Shown here: positions 1 through 9,024 of the stretch, piece by piece
Position numbering within the stretch: the first letter of the stretch is position 1
Layout of the letters: every line of letters begins with the position of its first letter
DNA from: JAFASC01 sp036265935
Lineage (GTDB): Bacteria > Pseudomonadota > Alphaproteobacteria > Rhizobiales > Beijerinckiaceae
NCBI GenBank assembly: GCA_036265935.1
Contig: DATAOB010000033.1
Span: 1-58,551, forward strand
Reading direction: 5' to 3'
Length of the DNA stretch: 58,551 bases
Notes under the pieces: generated by a model
Seen by the model: only the letters and a program-made list of their open reading frames with translations
Told to the model about the DNA's origin: nothing
The model's database searches: none
Made by a program: the position numbers and the translations under genes

Positions 1-494
1 GCGGGCCAAAAACATCCTCTATCTGATCGGTGTCAACGTCGCCGTCTTCCTGGCGCTGTTCGCCTTATTCGAAGTCGCCGTGCGCTTTGACTCAGCCGAA
101 GCAGATATATGCCAAGGACTTCGAACGGGGGCGCCTGGACCTATGACTCGTCTCTGCCGTATTACGGAACCATGGGCGTACAAGGAGGCATTGCCAAGGC
201 CATCGCGCAGATGGACAAGCTGCACGCTCTGCTTTCGGAAAAGCACATTGGATGTGTTTATCCCTGGCCGCAGCAACTCCTATACGACAAGGAGGAGTCC
301 CGGCAGGTCACGATTTGGCGGGAATGGTGTGACAAGAGATGCAAACGGTTTCTCAATCATTTCCATTTCTCTTCGCTTACAAGCGCGAACATCCGGACTT
401 TCTCCGGCGGTTATTCTTTTGGGGAGACCTTCACTACAACTCATTAGGCAGCGAGATCATCGCGCGCGACCTCATCGCTCAATACTCCCGTTAA
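1..494 (+). pseudogene. Broken membrane-anchored SGNH/GDSL-hydrolase-like gene (3' part, three frames)
   Basis: One protein can be followed through different reading frames. Positions 2 to about 100 (frame 2) encode a basic stretch and one hydrophobic membrane segment. From about 150 to 345 (frame 1) there is soluble sequence with a VYPWPQQLLYDKEESR motif. From about 360 to 494 (frame 3) there is a C-terminus with GDLHYNSLGSEIIARDL and a stop at 492-494. The late Asp-x-x-His pattern (GDLH) is typical of block V of SGNH hydrolases. The membrane anchor runs almost straight into the C-terminal part, so the middle of the protein, including the catalytic Ser block, appears deleted. The family call is by pattern only. 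The left edge of the window may cut the true start. Confidence 0.55.
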
Positions 495-524
495 TCGAAG
501 AAGAGAGAGTCTGGGTGACGGCTC

Positions 525-599
<75 letters not shown>

Positions 600-665
600 G
601 TTCACCAAGACCGCTGGGGTGGGGGCGGTATAAAGGCTCGGCTTGAACGGCGCAAGCTTGGCGCT

Positions 666-1874
666 TTATGCCGCGGAGCGCGGTTCGAGCCCGGTGCCGC
701 CGTAGAGCCAAGCCAGATGGTTGTGGTAATCCTGCGAGCTCTTTGCGCCCATGATCGAATTGCGTAGAGCCGCGTGGACCCCGGCCGGATGATAGATGTG
801 ATCGCCGATGGCGCGCGACTGCAATTGTACGCGCCCAGTGCGAAGAACGCGCTGCCGGCGGTAAGCTTCGAGCGCCCCCGCGAGATCGCCGGGCGTGGCG
901 GCGATCATCTCCGATAGACAGACCGCATCCTCTAGCGCCATGCAGGCGCCTTGCGCAAAGTATTGCAGCATCGGATGCGCCGCATCGCCAAGCAGCACCG
1001 CGCGGCCGTCCACCCATTTCTCCACCGGCTCACGGTCGCACAAAACCCAGAGCTTCCAGTCCCGGCCGTGAGCGATGATTTTGCGCGCACGCTCGTGCAC
1101 ATGCTCGAAGCCGCGGCGCACTTCTTCTTCGCTGACGGGGAGCCCCGCCACGGGTTCCGGCGCGTCGTTGTGATAGGTCACGACGAGGTTGAACACTTTC
1201 CAGCCGGACAATGGGTAGTGCACGATGTGGCATTTCGGCCCGGCCCACAATGTCGCGGCATTCCAGCGCAGATCTTCCGGCATCTGCTCGGTCGGGATCA
1301 CGGAGCGATATGTCGTGTGGCCGGAGACACGCGGGCGTCCGTCGGCGACGAGCTGCTTGCGGACGTTCGACCATAGCCCATCGGAGCCGACGAGCAGCGA
1401 TCCGGCGACGCGCTCGCCCGAGGCGAGAAGCGCGGTGATGGAAGTCTCGTCATTCTCGTAAGCGGCGACTTCGGCTTTGACGCGGAGCTCGATCAGCGGA
1501 TGCTCGCGGCAGGCGCGCAGGAAAACGCCGTGCAGGTCGCCGCGATGCACCACCGCGTACGGGTTGCCGAAACGGGCACGGAATTCCTCGCCGAGATCGA
1601 TATGCGTGATCTCTTCCGCCGTGAGAGCATCCATCAGCCGAAGCTGGTCGATATAAACCGCCATGGCGCGCGCCTGCTCGCCGACGCCGAGATAGTCGAA
1701 GCAGTGGAAGGCGTTCGGCCCAAGCTGGATGCCGGCGCCGATCTCGCCCAGCGCCGCAGCCTTCTCCAGGACGACGACATGCAAGCCCTTGCCGGCGCAG
1801 CCGACGGCCGTCGCAAGGCCGCCGATGCCACCGCCGGCGACAAGGATCGGGGCTTGCTTCGTTCCAATTTTCAC
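666..1874 (-). CDS. FAD-dependent aromatic monooxygenase, probable 3-hydroxybenzoate 6-hydroxylase
   Basis: This 402-residue flavoprotein hydroxylase should convert 3-hydroxybenzoate to gentisate with NAD(P)H and O2 in the cytoplasm. The N-terminal dinucleotide-binding motif AGGGIGGLATA lies near residues 13-23, a DG-type motif (VGSDGLWSNVR) near 162-172, and the second FAD motif GDAAHPMLQYFAQGA near 297. Length and motif order match class A salicylate / 3-hydroxybenzoate hydroxylases. The specific substrate is inferred from the divergently transcribed gentisate 1,2-dioxygenase 109 bp away, because gentisate is the product of 3-hydroxybenzoate 6-hydroxylase. Salicylate 1-hydroxylase is the main alternative, but it would yield catechol. 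Maleylpyruvate isomerase and fumarylpyruvate hydrolase genes are not adjacent. Confidence 0.85.
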   Translation of the reverse strand: MKIGTKQAPILVAGGGIGGLATAVGCAGKGLHVVVLEKAAALGEIGAGIQLGPNAFHCFDYLGVGEQARAMAVYIDQLRLMDALTAEEITHIDLGEEFRARFGNPYAVVHRGDLHGVFLRACREHPLIELRVKAEVAAYENDETSITALLASGERVAGSLLVGSDGLWSNVRKQLVADGRPRVSGHTTYRSVIPTEQMPEDLRWNAATLWAGPKCHIVHYPLSGWKVFNLVVTYHNDAPEPVAGLPVSEEEVRRGFEHVHERARKIIAHGRDWKLWVLCDREPVEKWVDGRAVLLGDAAHPMLQYFAQGACMALEDAVCLSEMIAATPGDLAGALEAYRRQRVLRTGRVQLQSRAIGDHIYHPAGVHAALRNSIMGAKSSQDYHNHLAWLYGGTGLEPRSAA

Positions 1875-1903
1875 CCTCGCGTTCCTCCTCCGCTGCGCAG
1901 CGA

Positions 1904-1969
1904 TTTACCTACTTTCCGCCGGCGCTCTATAATAGCTTGCACACGGCCGGACGGCACGCGTTTGTCCGG
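1904..1969 (+). promoter_or_regulatory. Promoter and inverted-repeat operator candidate of the gentisate dioxygenase gene
   Basis: A perfect -10 box TATAAT (1928-1933) is preceded, with an 18-bp spacer, by TTTACC (1904-1909). Downstream, CCGGAC (1947-1952) and GTCCGG (1964-1969) form an inverted repeat with an 11-bp gap and end in the Shine-Dalgarno region GGAAGGAG. The arms are placed where a repressor bound after the start site would block transcription. No regulator gene is adjacent, so the binding protein is unknown. Confidence 0.45.
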
Positions 1970-1983
1970 AAGGAGCAAGAGAC

Positions 1984-3027
1984 ATGGAACACGTCGTCCA
2001 GCAAACGCCGGAGCGCCAAGCCTTCTACAACAAGATCGACGGCGAGAACCTGTCGGCTTTGTGGAACGTGCTCGGCGCGCTGATCACGCCGGAGCCGAAG
2101 AGCGCCTGCCAGCCGTTTCTGTGGCGCTTCGATGCGATCCGGGAACGGATGACGGAAGCCGGCAAGCTGATCACCGCCAAGGAAGCGGAACGCCGTGTCC
2201 TGATCCTGGAAAATCCCGGGCTGCGCGGGCAATCGAAAATTACGACCTCGCTTTATGCCGGCATTCAGGCGGTGCTGCCGGGCGAGGTCGCGCCGGCGCA
2301 TCGGCATACGCAGTCGGCGCTGCGCTTCGTACTCGAGGGCAAGGGCGCGCACACCGCTGTCGACGGCGAGCGCACGATGATGTCGCCGGGCGATTTCGTG
2401 ATCACGCCGGCGATGACCTGGCACGATCACGGCAATACGTCGTCCGAGCCGATGTTCTGGCTCGACGGGCTCGACATTCCGGTCGTGCAGTTTCTCGATG
2501 CATCTTTCGCTGAAGGGCTCGATGACGAGGAGCAGCCGATCACGCGTCCCGTCGGCGACAGTTATGCGCGCTTCGGTCACAACCTCTTGCCGGTCGATCT
2601 GAAGCGCAGCTCCAAGACGTCGCCGGTGTTCAGCTATCCCTACGAGCAGACGCGCGCAGCGCTCGAGCAGATGAAGAAGAGTGAGGCATGGGACGCATGC
2701 CACGGATTGAAGCTGCGTTACACCAACCCCGTAACGGGCGATTATGCCATGCCGACGATGGGTACGTTCATCCAGCTTCTGCCGAAAGGCTTTTCCACAT
2801 CGCGCTATCGCTCGACCGATGCGACCGTATCTGTCCCGATCGAAGGACGCGGGCGCTCGCGCATCGGCGACAAGACATTCGAGTGGGAGCCGCGCGATAT
2901 TTTCGTCGTGCCGAGTTGGCATCTGGTCAGCCACGAGGCGGAACAAGAAAGCGTGCTCTTCAGTTTCTCCGATCGGCCCATCCAGGAGAAGCTCGATCTC
3001 TTCCGTGAGGATCGCGGCAACGCATGA
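1984..3027 (+). CDS. Gentisate 1,2-dioxygenase
   Basis: This bicupin Fe(II) ring-cleavage enzyme of 347 residues converts gentisate (2,5-dihydroxybenzoate) to maleylpyruvate. The metal-binding cupin motif near residues 107-124 (PAHRHTQSALRFVLEG) gives the His-x-His pair. A later His lies in the conserved DFVITPAMTWHDHGN segment, which belongs to the same cupin. A second cupin half occupies about residues 240-345. Length matches the family. The ATG at 1984 is preceded by GGAAGGAG at good spacing. It is divergent from the hydroxylase that would make its substrate, so the pair is a minimal 3-hydroxybenzoate/gentisate module. Confidence 0.94.
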   Translation: MEHVVQQTPERQAFYNKIDGENLSALWNVLGALITPEPKSACQPFLWRFDAIRERMTEAGKLITAKEAERRVLILENPGLRGQSKITTSLYAGIQAVLPGEVAPAHRHTQSALRFVLEGKGAHTAVDGERTMMSPGDFVITPAMTWHDHGNTSSEPMFWLDGLDIPVVQFLDASFAEGLDDEEQPITRPVGDSYARFGHNLLPVDLKRSSKTSPVFSYPYEQTRAALEQMKKSEAWDACHGLKLRYTNPVTGDYAMPTMGTFIQLLPKGFSTSRYRSTDATVSVPIEGRGRSRIGDKTFEWEPRDIFVVPSWHLVSHEAEQESVLFSFSDRPIQEKLDLFREDRGNA

Positions 3028-3030
3028 CGT

Positions 3031-3051
3031 GGCGAACGGCATGCGTTCGCC
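3031..3051 (+). terminator. Hairpin after gentisate dioxygenase
   Basis: Four bases after the stop codon, GGCGAACG and CGTTCGCC form a perfect 8-bp stem around a 5-nt loop. The following bases (TTCG) are only weakly U-rich, so it is a terminator or 3' stabilising hairpin candidate. Confidence 0.4.
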
Positions 3052-3209
3052 TTCGAGAAAACGACACTCCAATATCATTCGTGTCGTTCCAGGCTCGTCG
3101 TCTAATGATATAGGCGCTTAACCACCCGCGCGCAGGACTCTTGTGATCTCTGCCACCCGCACATAGCATGGCGCCGCCCCTCGCGCTTGTCCCTCCCGGA
3201 GTGCAACTC

Positions 3210-3706
3210 ATGCGGAAACTGGTTCTCGCTTTGGCCGCCCTTCTCTGTCTTCCGGGAATTGGCTTCGCCAAGAGCGCGAAGCTCACCCAGGAGGATAATG
3301 TGGCGACCCTCGAGTTCCCCGACTCCTGGAAAATATCCAATATCAAGCGCGCGAAATCGCCGGATGAGGAGGTCTACGTTTGGGCCGAGCTCGTACCCGC
3401 CGATCAGATCGACCCGGTGCAAAAAGAGCACGACGCCTATTTCGAGAAGCAGAAGGTCACGATGACGAAGGCCGAGCCGGACGGCAAGGAGGTCGACGGG
3501 CGTAAATGGGCTTTCATCGAGCCGAAGGCGACCTATCAGGGCAAGCCCACCATCATAAAATACATCATCATCAATCCGAAGGTGCCGAGCGGCAAAATCA
3601 TCGTGTTCACCTACTGGGCCTCGCCGAAGCCGACAAGAACAACGACAAGGAAATGGATGGGGTGATCAACAGTTTGCGCGCAAGCCTGGCCAAGAACGGC
3701 GCTTAG
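3210..3706 (+). pseudogene. Small secreted protein of unknown function, frameshifted near the 3' end
   Basis: The ATG at 3210 has GGAG a few bases upstream and opens a clear signal peptide (KLVLALAALLCLPGIGFA, cleavage near residue 20). The mature part is charged (FPDSWKISNIKRAKSPDEEVYVWAELVPADQID). In the original frame the protein stops at 3665 after an unnatural Arg/Thr run. In the +1 frame from about 3630 a better ending follows: EADKNNDKEMDGVINSLRASLAKNGA, with a stop at 3704-3706. A single-base indel in the segment around 3625-3632 explains both. I do not recognise the family. It converges on the outer-membrane barrel gene with only 3 bases between stops. Confidence 0.65.
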
Positions 3707-3709
3707 GCA

Positions 3710-5413
3710 CTATCTCTGGAAACGCAAGCCTACGAGGAAAACGTTGGCAGTATAGTCGCCGCCGGCCGATGTACTCTTCAGCTTTTCGAACGTGTAACTC
3801 GCTCGCACCGCGACGGTGCGCGTCAGATTGTATTCGGCGCGCAGAGTGCTGTTGAAATACTTCTCATCAAGAGTGATGCCGCGATATTGCGTATTCTGAA
3901 ATGTGCCGAGCGCCGTCAGAGTGACGTTCCGCAGCAAGGCATGCGATATTTCCAGCGTTAGGCGCCGCGCCACCGCGCCCGAGGCGCCGGAGACGTTCGT
4001 CTCGTCAAAGCTTGTCGTGCCGCGCAACGTGACTTTCGTCAGCGGGGTCGGCGTATAGATCAGCGAAGCGTCGACCAGCGGCCCGGTGAGATTCGATAGG
4101 CGGGGATCCTGGTACTTGCGTTCGCCGTATCCCGCCGACGCTTCCCGGGTAATCAGGCTGGTCACCTGGTACGTCGCTCCGGCCCCGGCCGGAGAGGCCA
4201 TTGGAGCTTCTTTCGAATCCGTTCTGGTCGAGGCGCTGGTCATAGCGGCGCATATCCACCATCGCCTCGACGAACGGTTTGAGCTTTGGCGAGATCTCGT
4301 AAGCCGCGCGGCCCGTCACGCCATAGGCGTTGAAATTGTTCGCGGCAAGATCGATGATCGTGCCATCCGATTGTGTCGCATTCTGATTGACTGTGCGGTC
4401 GAACGTGCCCTTCAGCGAAAGTTCGAGCCGGTTGAATCGCTGCGTTGCGCCGAGCGTCGCACCGCTTGAGAAGATGATCGGCTGATTGGTGACCGTCACG
4501 CCAGCCGCGCCGGCCGGCAGTTCCGGCGAGCCGGGACGCTGCGTCGTCAGCGTATAGCGGGCGCCAAGATCGATCTGCGTATCGCTCGTGACATCAACGC
4601 GGCCGGTCAGCGTGCCGGCGCCCGTCAGGACGATTTGCTTTCGGTACTTGCAGGAAATCCGCGTACCCCATCCGCAGGTCGCCCTTAAGCTCGTGGCGCG
4701 ACCACTCGGATTGGATATTGAGCGCACCGTCCGTCCGCAATTCGGTCGAGCCGCGAAGCGGCGTTGTGATGCGGAACGGGTTGGAATCGTACCCGACATG
4801 TCGAGCGTCGTCGGAAGCGCACGTTTGCAACCTCGACACCGATCGCCGCGTATGGCGTCTCGTCTACCTTCGGGCGCGGCTTTACCCTGATCGTCGGCAG
4901 GACCGCGACCGTCGGCGGCGGATCGCTCGGCGCGGGCACGCCGAGCGTCGGATCAAAGACCTTCGGTGGCGCTCCCGTCGTGTCAGGCAGCGCATTCGGG
5001 TCGGCAACCGGCGTTCCGCGCTTCAGGAGGTCGCGGGCGACTTTTGAGCCTTTGTAGGCTTCGAGCGGCGGCAGCTGGCGTGCGCTAGGTCGTGGCGGGG
5101 GTCGCGGCTTGATCGGCCCCAGGAGTCTCTGCCGCGGCCGGCCGTAGTTTGGCGCGGTGGAATAGGGGCTCTGCCCAAAGGTCTGCTGCGGCGTGGGCTC
5201 GGTTGCGCCCGGCGCGGCGAAGGGATTGGTGGTCGGCCGCAGCTCATCGAGCCCGCGCGCGGCAGGCAGGCCGGAAAGTCCGGAGCCGCTCGTCGTCGAA
5301 GGCGGGGTAATGGTGAGCGGGGTCGGCGCGTCGGTGACGCTGAGAGTCGAGCCCGCCTGCTGCGCGAGCGCCGGCTGCAGCACCGGCGTCGCGGCGAGAA
5401 GGGCGGCCGGCAA
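3710..5413 (-). pseudogene. Outer-membrane beta-barrel protein with at least three frameshifts
   Basis: Read on the minus strand, one protein can be pieced together from segments in different frames. A signal peptide (LLAATPVLQPALA) and a Pro-rich periplasmic region occupy 5413 to about 4800. Barrel strands follow at about 4800-4650 (NPFRITTPLRGSTELRTDGA), 4650-4200 (alternating strands such as DTQIDLGARYTLTT) and 4200-3710. The last segment ends in Phe-Gln-Arg, close to the aromatic C-terminal signature of outer-membrane proteins. The architecture resembles the proteobacterial outer-membrane barrel family once called DUF2320. The start is uncertain: TTG at 5413 fits the signal peptide, but no ATG lies in frame upstream. 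Either the gene is decaying or the sequence holds several one-base errors. Confidence 0.7.
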
Positions 5414-5575
5414 TCTTGGAAAAAGGGATGGCCTGCGACTTCCCCACGATCGACGGCACCGAGCTTCTTCACGATGCCGGCGCCGGGTGGCCGCTGGCCC
5501 CCGATGTTTATGATTTTATGGTTAATGCGGGCTTACTTAACAGTGACTTGGCGCTTCCCCAGCGGTTGCCCGGCT

Positions 5576-5839
5576 TTACGCCGCGGCGTGCATGCCGAGG
5601 GCGGACAAATACAGGTCCAGGATTTCCTCTTCCTCGCGACGCTTGTTTAAGTCCTGGCGGCGCAACGAGACCACCTTGCGCATGATCTTCACGTCGAAGC
5701 CGTTGCCTTTGGCTTCGGCATAGACGTCCTTGATGTCGTCGGCGATCGTGCGTTTCTCTTCCTCCAGCCGCTCGATCCGTTCGACGAACGCGCGAAGCTG
5801 GCCCGATTCCACCCCGCCTTTGGTTTTGTCGAGCATCAC
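5576..5839 (-). CDS. gapR: GapR-family nucleoid-associated protein (DUF2312)
   Basis: The protein has 87 residues and carries the family signature: GQLRAFVERIERLEEEK, DIKDVYAEAKGNGFD, then a basic helix RKVVSLRRQD and an acidic end ILDLYLSALGM. In Caulobacter, GapR clamps overtwisted AT-rich DNA ahead of replication forks and supports topoisomerase activity. It is a helical dimer/tetramer, and the heptad-like Leu/Ile spacing of residues 16-35 agrees with a coiled coil. Two adjacent ATGs (5839, 5836) could start it. It is transcribed alone, with a 96-bp gap to the amidohydrolase gene upstream. Confidence 0.93.
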   Translation of the reverse strand: MMLDKTKGGVESGQLRAFVERIERLEEEKRTIADDIKDVYAEAKGNGFDVKIMRKVVSLRRQDLNKRREEEEILDLYLSALGMHAAA

Positions 5840-5935
5840 CTTCCGCCCATCGCTTTGCGCGTACCATCCGCGCGGAAAGGGCAGGGATGCTGATTGCTCT
5901 GGGTAAGGTCAATGCGAGGGCGCCAGTCTTCCCCG

Positions 5936-6754
5936 CTATCCCGCGTGACAGGAATGCGGGGGCGCGCGCGTGCCATAATGCTTGACGGCGTGCAGCTCGG
6001 CATCGGCAAGAATCGGACGCAGAATGCGGGCCAGCCGCTCAGCCCATGCGGCCTCATTCCCTTCGTTCGAGACGAGGTCCTGGCGGATTTCGACGAGCAT
6101 ATGCGGCAGGCCGCGGATGGTGCCGTGCTGATACATCGTGTCGCCTTCGAGCGCGCCGTCATACGGCTCGTTATCGCCGACGATGAGATCGCCTTCCGCC
6201 GCAAGCGCACGCAGCGTCAGTCGTGCGAGGCGATCGTCGAGATCCCACAGAATGCCGACATGCCAGGGTCGCGGGCGGCCTTTCCAGGATGGGGTGAAGG
6301 AATGGATCGCGACCACCGCCGGCACCGGTCCGGCGGCAAGCATTTGGTCGAGCAGAGCGCCGACGCTCTCCCGATAAGGCTCCCAATAAGAGCGTTTTCG
6401 ACGCGCGCTTTCGACTGAGCCAATCCGCGCATTGCCCGGAACGATCGCACCGTCCGAGATGCGCATGATCAGCGTCGGATCGTCCGCGCCGCGGTTCGGG
6501 TCGATGAGCAGTCGCGAGAAGGTCGTCAGAACCGCAGGGCAGTTCAGTCGCGAGGCGAGCCGCCGCGTCACGCCAGCGGCGCCGATGTCGTACGCAATGT
6601 GCAGTGTGAACGCGTCGGCCGGCAATCCAAGCGCGCCATAATCGGAAGGCAGCGCACTCGAAGCATGATCGCAGAGTAGAAGAACGCCCGCGTCACGTGG
6701 CCCGTCGATGATCTCGACGGGCGAGATGGCGGTCTCAGTCCTTCTCCCGATCAG
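5936..6754 (-). CDS. N-formylglutamate amidohydrolase family protein
   Basis: A zinc-dependent hydrolase of about 270 residues is predicted to cleave N-formyl or related N-acyl amino acids, as in the last step of one histidine degradation route. The N-terminal block EIIDGPRDAGVLLLCDHASS is family-typical. It lies upstream of the first obvious start (TTG 6625), so the gene must begin further upstream. In frame, the CTG at 6754 overlaps the L,D-transpeptidase stop codon and is the best-placed candidate; no ATG or GTG is available. Later blocks are AYDIGAAGVTRRLA and VVAIHSFTPSWKGRPRPWHVG, followed by DNEPYDG. It is translationally coupled to the upstream transpeptidase gene. There are no hut genes nearby, so the exact substrate is unknown. 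Confidence 0.82.
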   Translation of the reverse strand: MIGRRTETAISPVEIIDGPRDAGVLLLCDHASSALPSDYGALGLPADAFTLHIAYDIGAAGVTRRLASRLNCPAVLTTFSRLLIDPNRGADDPTLIMRISDGAIVPGNARIGSVESARRKRSYWEPYRESVGALLDQMLAAGPVPAVVAIHSFTPSWKGRPRPWHVGILWDLDDRLARLTLRALAAEGDLIVGDNEPYDGALEGDTMYQHGTIRGLPHMLVEIRQDLVSNEGNEAAWAERLARILRPILADAELHAVKHYGTRAPPHSCHAG

Positions 6755-8277
6755 TGCGTCAGCACGACGAAGTCGGTTCCCGCAAGCGGCGAGGTCTCGC
6801 CGCCGAGACCCTTGTCCGAGATGATCAACGAGGAACCGGGCGTGATCATCGCGGCAATCCGGTCGCGTACCTCCGGCGTGATTTGCACGCGCTCCAGAGC
6901 TTCGCTCGGCGTGGCCATCGGAGCCATTGGGGGGATCGCCGCCTGGACTTGCCCCTTGTGGCTGCGCGAGTCCCGTGCGGCGACGGATCGGTGCGTCTTC
7001 AGTTCCGGCGAGAGCGCTGGGTTTGCGCTGGCGATGGACATCGTCACCCAGTGTAGCGTCGTGCCGTCAGCCGGCGCGTTGGTCGCCGTGTAGACGTGCG
7101 TTCCAAGTGGCTGGTCACCCTCGAAAGCAATCGGCGCGTCGTAGATCGGCCGGAAATTTCGCCGCACGAAGAGTTTCTTCTCTTTGCGGCTGACGAAAAT
7201 GGAAATCGGACCAGCCGGTGCCGCCGGTTTGGCCGAAGGCGCCGCCGTTGGGCCGCTCTGGGCCGCATTTGAGCGCGCGGCTGCGGCGATTTCTTCCGCT
7301 GTCGGTGCCATTTCCGCGTAGACCGAGGGCGGCAGCGCGGCAGAGGCCACTTGCTGCGGCGGCTGCGCCGCATCCGACTTCAGCTTCTGCGTTCGCGGGA
7401 GCGGTAGCTTGTCCAGCGATGCGACTTGCCCCGCGGCACGCGGTCTGTCGACCGTGTTCTCGCGGCTGCCATCCGCCGGCGCAAGCGCGGCTCCCTGGCC
7501 TGACGCAGCGGCGGGAGAATTCTCGAGGACGGGCGCCGCCGCTGTCGGAACGGACGGCACCTCCTGCATCGTGAACAGACGCGGATCGGAGAATTCGGTT
7601 GGGGCAACCTCATTTCGCGAGATGATCACCCGCGCGCCGACCTTGGTCATGCCGTACAGGCGTGTCGCGAAAGCGGCCGGCAGACGGATGCAGCCATGCG
7701 AGGCGGGCCGCCCGGTGACCATGCCCGCGTGGAGCGCGACGCCCGACCAGGTGATGCGCTGCATGTGAGGCATCGGCGCATTGCTGTAGAGATTTGAGTG
7801 ATGCAGCAGTTCCTTCTGCAGCACGCTGAAGACGCCAAAAGGCGTCTCATGCCCTTTGACTCCGGTCGAGATGACCGAAGACGCGATGGGGCGATCCCCG
7901 TCGTAGACCGTCAAATGTTGGCGGTTGATGGAAATCGCGATGATGAGGGGACCGACAATCGGTTTCGCTGGCTCCTCCTTCTTCGCCTCCTTCACCACCT
8001 TCGCGCGGCCATGGCGCTGGGTGTGACGGGCCGCCGGGGGGCGCGCATAGGGCCGAGGGGGCAGCGCCCATCCCATCGGCTCCGGCCGTGGCGCGAACCA
8101 GCCGAATTGCGCCTGCGCCGGCACCGCGCTTGCAAAAAGCAGCGATAGCCCGGCACAGAGTGCCAGTCCCGAAACTCCTACGAACGCGCGGGATTGCCCC
8201 CGCGTCTCGGCCCGATGGCCAGCGGAACTCGTTGTCACGTCCACCTCGTCACGGGAGTTGCTCCGGGTGCGATGCAC
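6751..8277 (-). CDS. L,D-transpeptidase (YkuD) with Pro/Ala-rich linker and degenerate second domain
   Basis: This 508-residue periplasmic enzyme should form 3-3 peptidoglycan cross-links or anchor proteins to peptidoglycan. An N-terminal hydrophobic segment at residues 38-57 serves as signal or anchor. The YkuD domain spans about 108-235, with His183 in ALHAG and the catalytic Cys196 in SHGCIRLP. Residues 235-350 are Ala/Pro-rich linker. Residues 355-508 start ISIFVSRKEKKLFVRRNFRP and end with a PGSSLIIS strand. They echo the fold of the first domain but lack the His-x-Gly and SHGC motifs, suggesting a duplicated non-catalytic copy. It starts divergently from the Lrp gene and overlaps the amidohydrolase start. 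Confidence 0.9.
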   Translation of the reverse strand: MHRTRSNSRDEVDVTTSSAGHRAETRGQSRAFVGVSGLALCAGLSLLFASAVPAQAQFGWFAPRPEPMGWALPPRPYARPPAARHTQRHGRAKVVKEAKKEEPAKPIVGPLIIAISINRQHLTVYDGDRPIASSVISTGVKGHETPFGVFSVLQKELLHHSNLYSNAPMPHMQRITWSGVALHAGMVTGRPASHGCIRLPAAFATRLYGMTKVGARVIISRNEVAPTEFSDPRLFTMQEVPSVPTAAAPVLENSPAAASGQGAALAPADGSRENTVDRPRAAGQVASLDKLPLPRTQKLKSDAAQPPQQVASAALPPSVYAEMAPTAEEIAAAARSNAAQSGPTAAPSAKPAAPAGPISIFVSRKEKKLFVRRNFRPIYDAPIAFEGDQPLGTHVYTATNAPADGTTLHWVTMSIASANPALSPELKTHRSVAARDSRSHKGQVQAAIPPMAPMATPSEALERVQITPEVRDRIAAMITPGSSLIISDKGLGGETSPLAGTDFVVLTH

Positions 8278-8460
8278 TCAGCGCAACGGGTAACAACAGC
8301 AAAGCTTTATACCTGGCGATTGGTTCCCGCTCAGTTTAGATTTTTTCCCGCATGGAAAATTTCGCACGAAGCTCCAGCTGGACAGGTGCGCTCCGGCACA
8401 TCGCAGCGCCTTAGAGCCGCGGCCGCGCGAGCCGGTTGCGACTGATCCGGGTACATCGCA

Positions 8461-8919
8461 ATGGATGCAATCGATCGCAAAATCCTGACCCTGCTTCAGG
8501 GCAACGCGAACCTGTCGATCGCCGAGCTCGCCGATAAAGTCGGCCTGTCGCAGACGCCGTGCTGGAAGCGGGTGCAGAAGCTCGAGACCCTCGGCGTGAT
8601 CACCGGGCGGGTGGCGCTTGTGTCGCCGGAAAAGCTCGGGCTCGGCCTGACCGTCTTCGTCGAGATCGAGACCAGCGATCATTCCAAGGAATGGCTCGGC
8701 AACTTTGCCGCGCGCGTTTCCGCCATGCCTGAGGTAATGGAATTTTACCGGATGGCCGGAGACGTCGACTACATGCTGCGCGTCGTGGTCGCCGATATGG
8801 CCGCCTATGATGCCTTGTACAAACGGCTGATCGAGGCCATCCCGCTCAAGAACGTGACGTCGCGATTTGCCATGGAGCGGATCAAGTCGACGACCGCCTA
8901 TCCGGTGCCTCTGTCCTAG
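8461..8919 (+). CDS. Lrp/AsnC family transcriptional regulator
   Basis: The 152-residue protein has an N-terminal winged helix-turn-helix (DAIDRKILTLLQGNANLS, then LADKVGLSQTPCWKRVQKLETLGVI) and a C-terminal RAM/AsnC ligand-binding domain (residues 65-150). The GDVDYMLRVVVADMAAYD segment holds the typical effector-site glycine and aspartate. Family members sense amino acids and act as octamers. It is divergent from the L,D-transpeptidase gene across a 183-bp gap, and upstream of an OpgC-like gene on the same strand. It may autoregulate from this shared region. The ligand cannot be told from sequence. Confidence 0.92.
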   Translation: MDAIDRKILTLLQGNANLSIAELADKVGLSQTPCWKRVQKLETLGVITGRVALVSPEKLGLGLTVFVEIETSDHSKEWLGNFAARVSAMPEVMEFYRMAGDVDYMLRVVVADMAAYDALYKRLIEAIPLKNVTSRFAMERIKSTTAYPVPLS

Positions 8920-9024
8920 GCCCGTCGGGGCTGCAGCCGCTTGTCGCGCCCGCCTCGACGCCGCCTCGTCCCTCTTCTATGGCTGGGCCTCGCCGAATCT
9001 CATGCCGCGGTAGCCGACGCCTGA

